Source: Pseudisothecium myosuroides (taxonomy: Eukaryota > Streptophyta > Bryopsida > Hypnales > Lembophyllaceae). From it: DNA of 64,000 bases. How positions within the stretch are numbered: position 1 is the first letter of the stretch; each line of letters begins with the position of its first letter. Shown one piece after another: positions 63,844 through 64,000 of the stretch. A program made the position numbers and the translations under genes. Below the pieces are notes generated by a model, which was not told the origin of the DNA, searched no databases, and saw only the letters and a list, made by a program, of their open reading frames with translations. The stretch is from the NCBI GenBank assembly GCA_951799445.1, contig OX637287.1:45351724-45415723 (forward strand), given 5' to 3'.

Positions 63844-64000
63844 GTAAAATCTTGGATAAAAATTTAAGGGGAACCCCTAAGTGCCCAAGCTTTATTGAGG
63901 GTAACCTTCAAAACATATTAGGGTGTCACAGTTCACGATTTCAGCCACGCAACTTTATTGTTCTTCCACATCTGGCTCTGCACGATTTTGAGCCCTAGAA
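63844..64000 (+). other. Intron of the TrpRS gene, truncated by window end
   Basis: Follows the donor at 63844. It contains no further exon before the window ends. Confidence 0.7.

Overview
The window is nuclear DNA of a land plant, most likely a moss. Evidence: genes are split by GT/AG introns; one gene encodes a PLS-class PPR protein with a complete DYW domain and an OSB-like N-terminal exon set; others encode a plant-type diacylglycerol kinase without C1 domains, ARL8 and an organellar tryptophanyl-tRNA synthetase. Intergenic DNA is very AT-rich and full of small DNA transposons and tandem repeats. No complete retrotransposon, bacterial-style operon, CRISPR array, rRNA or tRNA gene was recognised. 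The moss assignment rests on protein flavour, not on a database search.

Layout. 1-9 kb: AT-rich DNA with a CACTA-like MITE (1912-2074), a truncated, frameshifted protein kinase relic (+, 5443-6211), a disrupted gene of unknown family (-, 7036-8131) and a long foldback (8558-8709). 9.15-14.19 kb: an intact 11-exon diacylglycerol kinase gene (-). 14.2-22.6 kb: no convincing gene, but a 1287-bp non-autonomous Mutator-like element (16455-17741) with long terminal inverted repeats and a perfect 9-bp target duplication. 22.6-26.85 kb: a multi-exon gene (+) joining an OSB-type PDF motif to a PPR-DYW editing factor. 29.98-33.6 kb: a five-exon gene (-) encoding repeated G-N-x-I/V-F motifs, resembling DUF4057 proteins. 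37.3-39.1 kb: an intact six-exon ARL8 GTPase gene (+). 41.75-43.23 kb: a decayed, intron-retaining partial copy of the diacylglycerol kinase gene, inverted relative to the parent. 44-62 kb: a gene desert with a 12-bp minisatellite, a 95-bp tandem duplication, several foldbacks or MITEs, and at least three elements bounded by TTAA and CCC(C/T)TAAAG termini. 62.06 kb to the end: the first five exons of an organellar tryptophanyl-tRNA synthetase gene (+), continuing past the window.

The genes do not form a pathway. Two act in organelle gene expression (PPR-DYW RNA editing, TrpRS), one in lipid signalling (DGK) and one in endomembrane traffic (ARL8). All four main gene models were checked by reading splice-site dinucleotides and codon phase across every junction; they are reconstructions from sequence, not from transcripts. 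The most unusual content is the transposon collection, especially the TTAA-flanked piggyBac-like family, and the OSB-PPR fusion.
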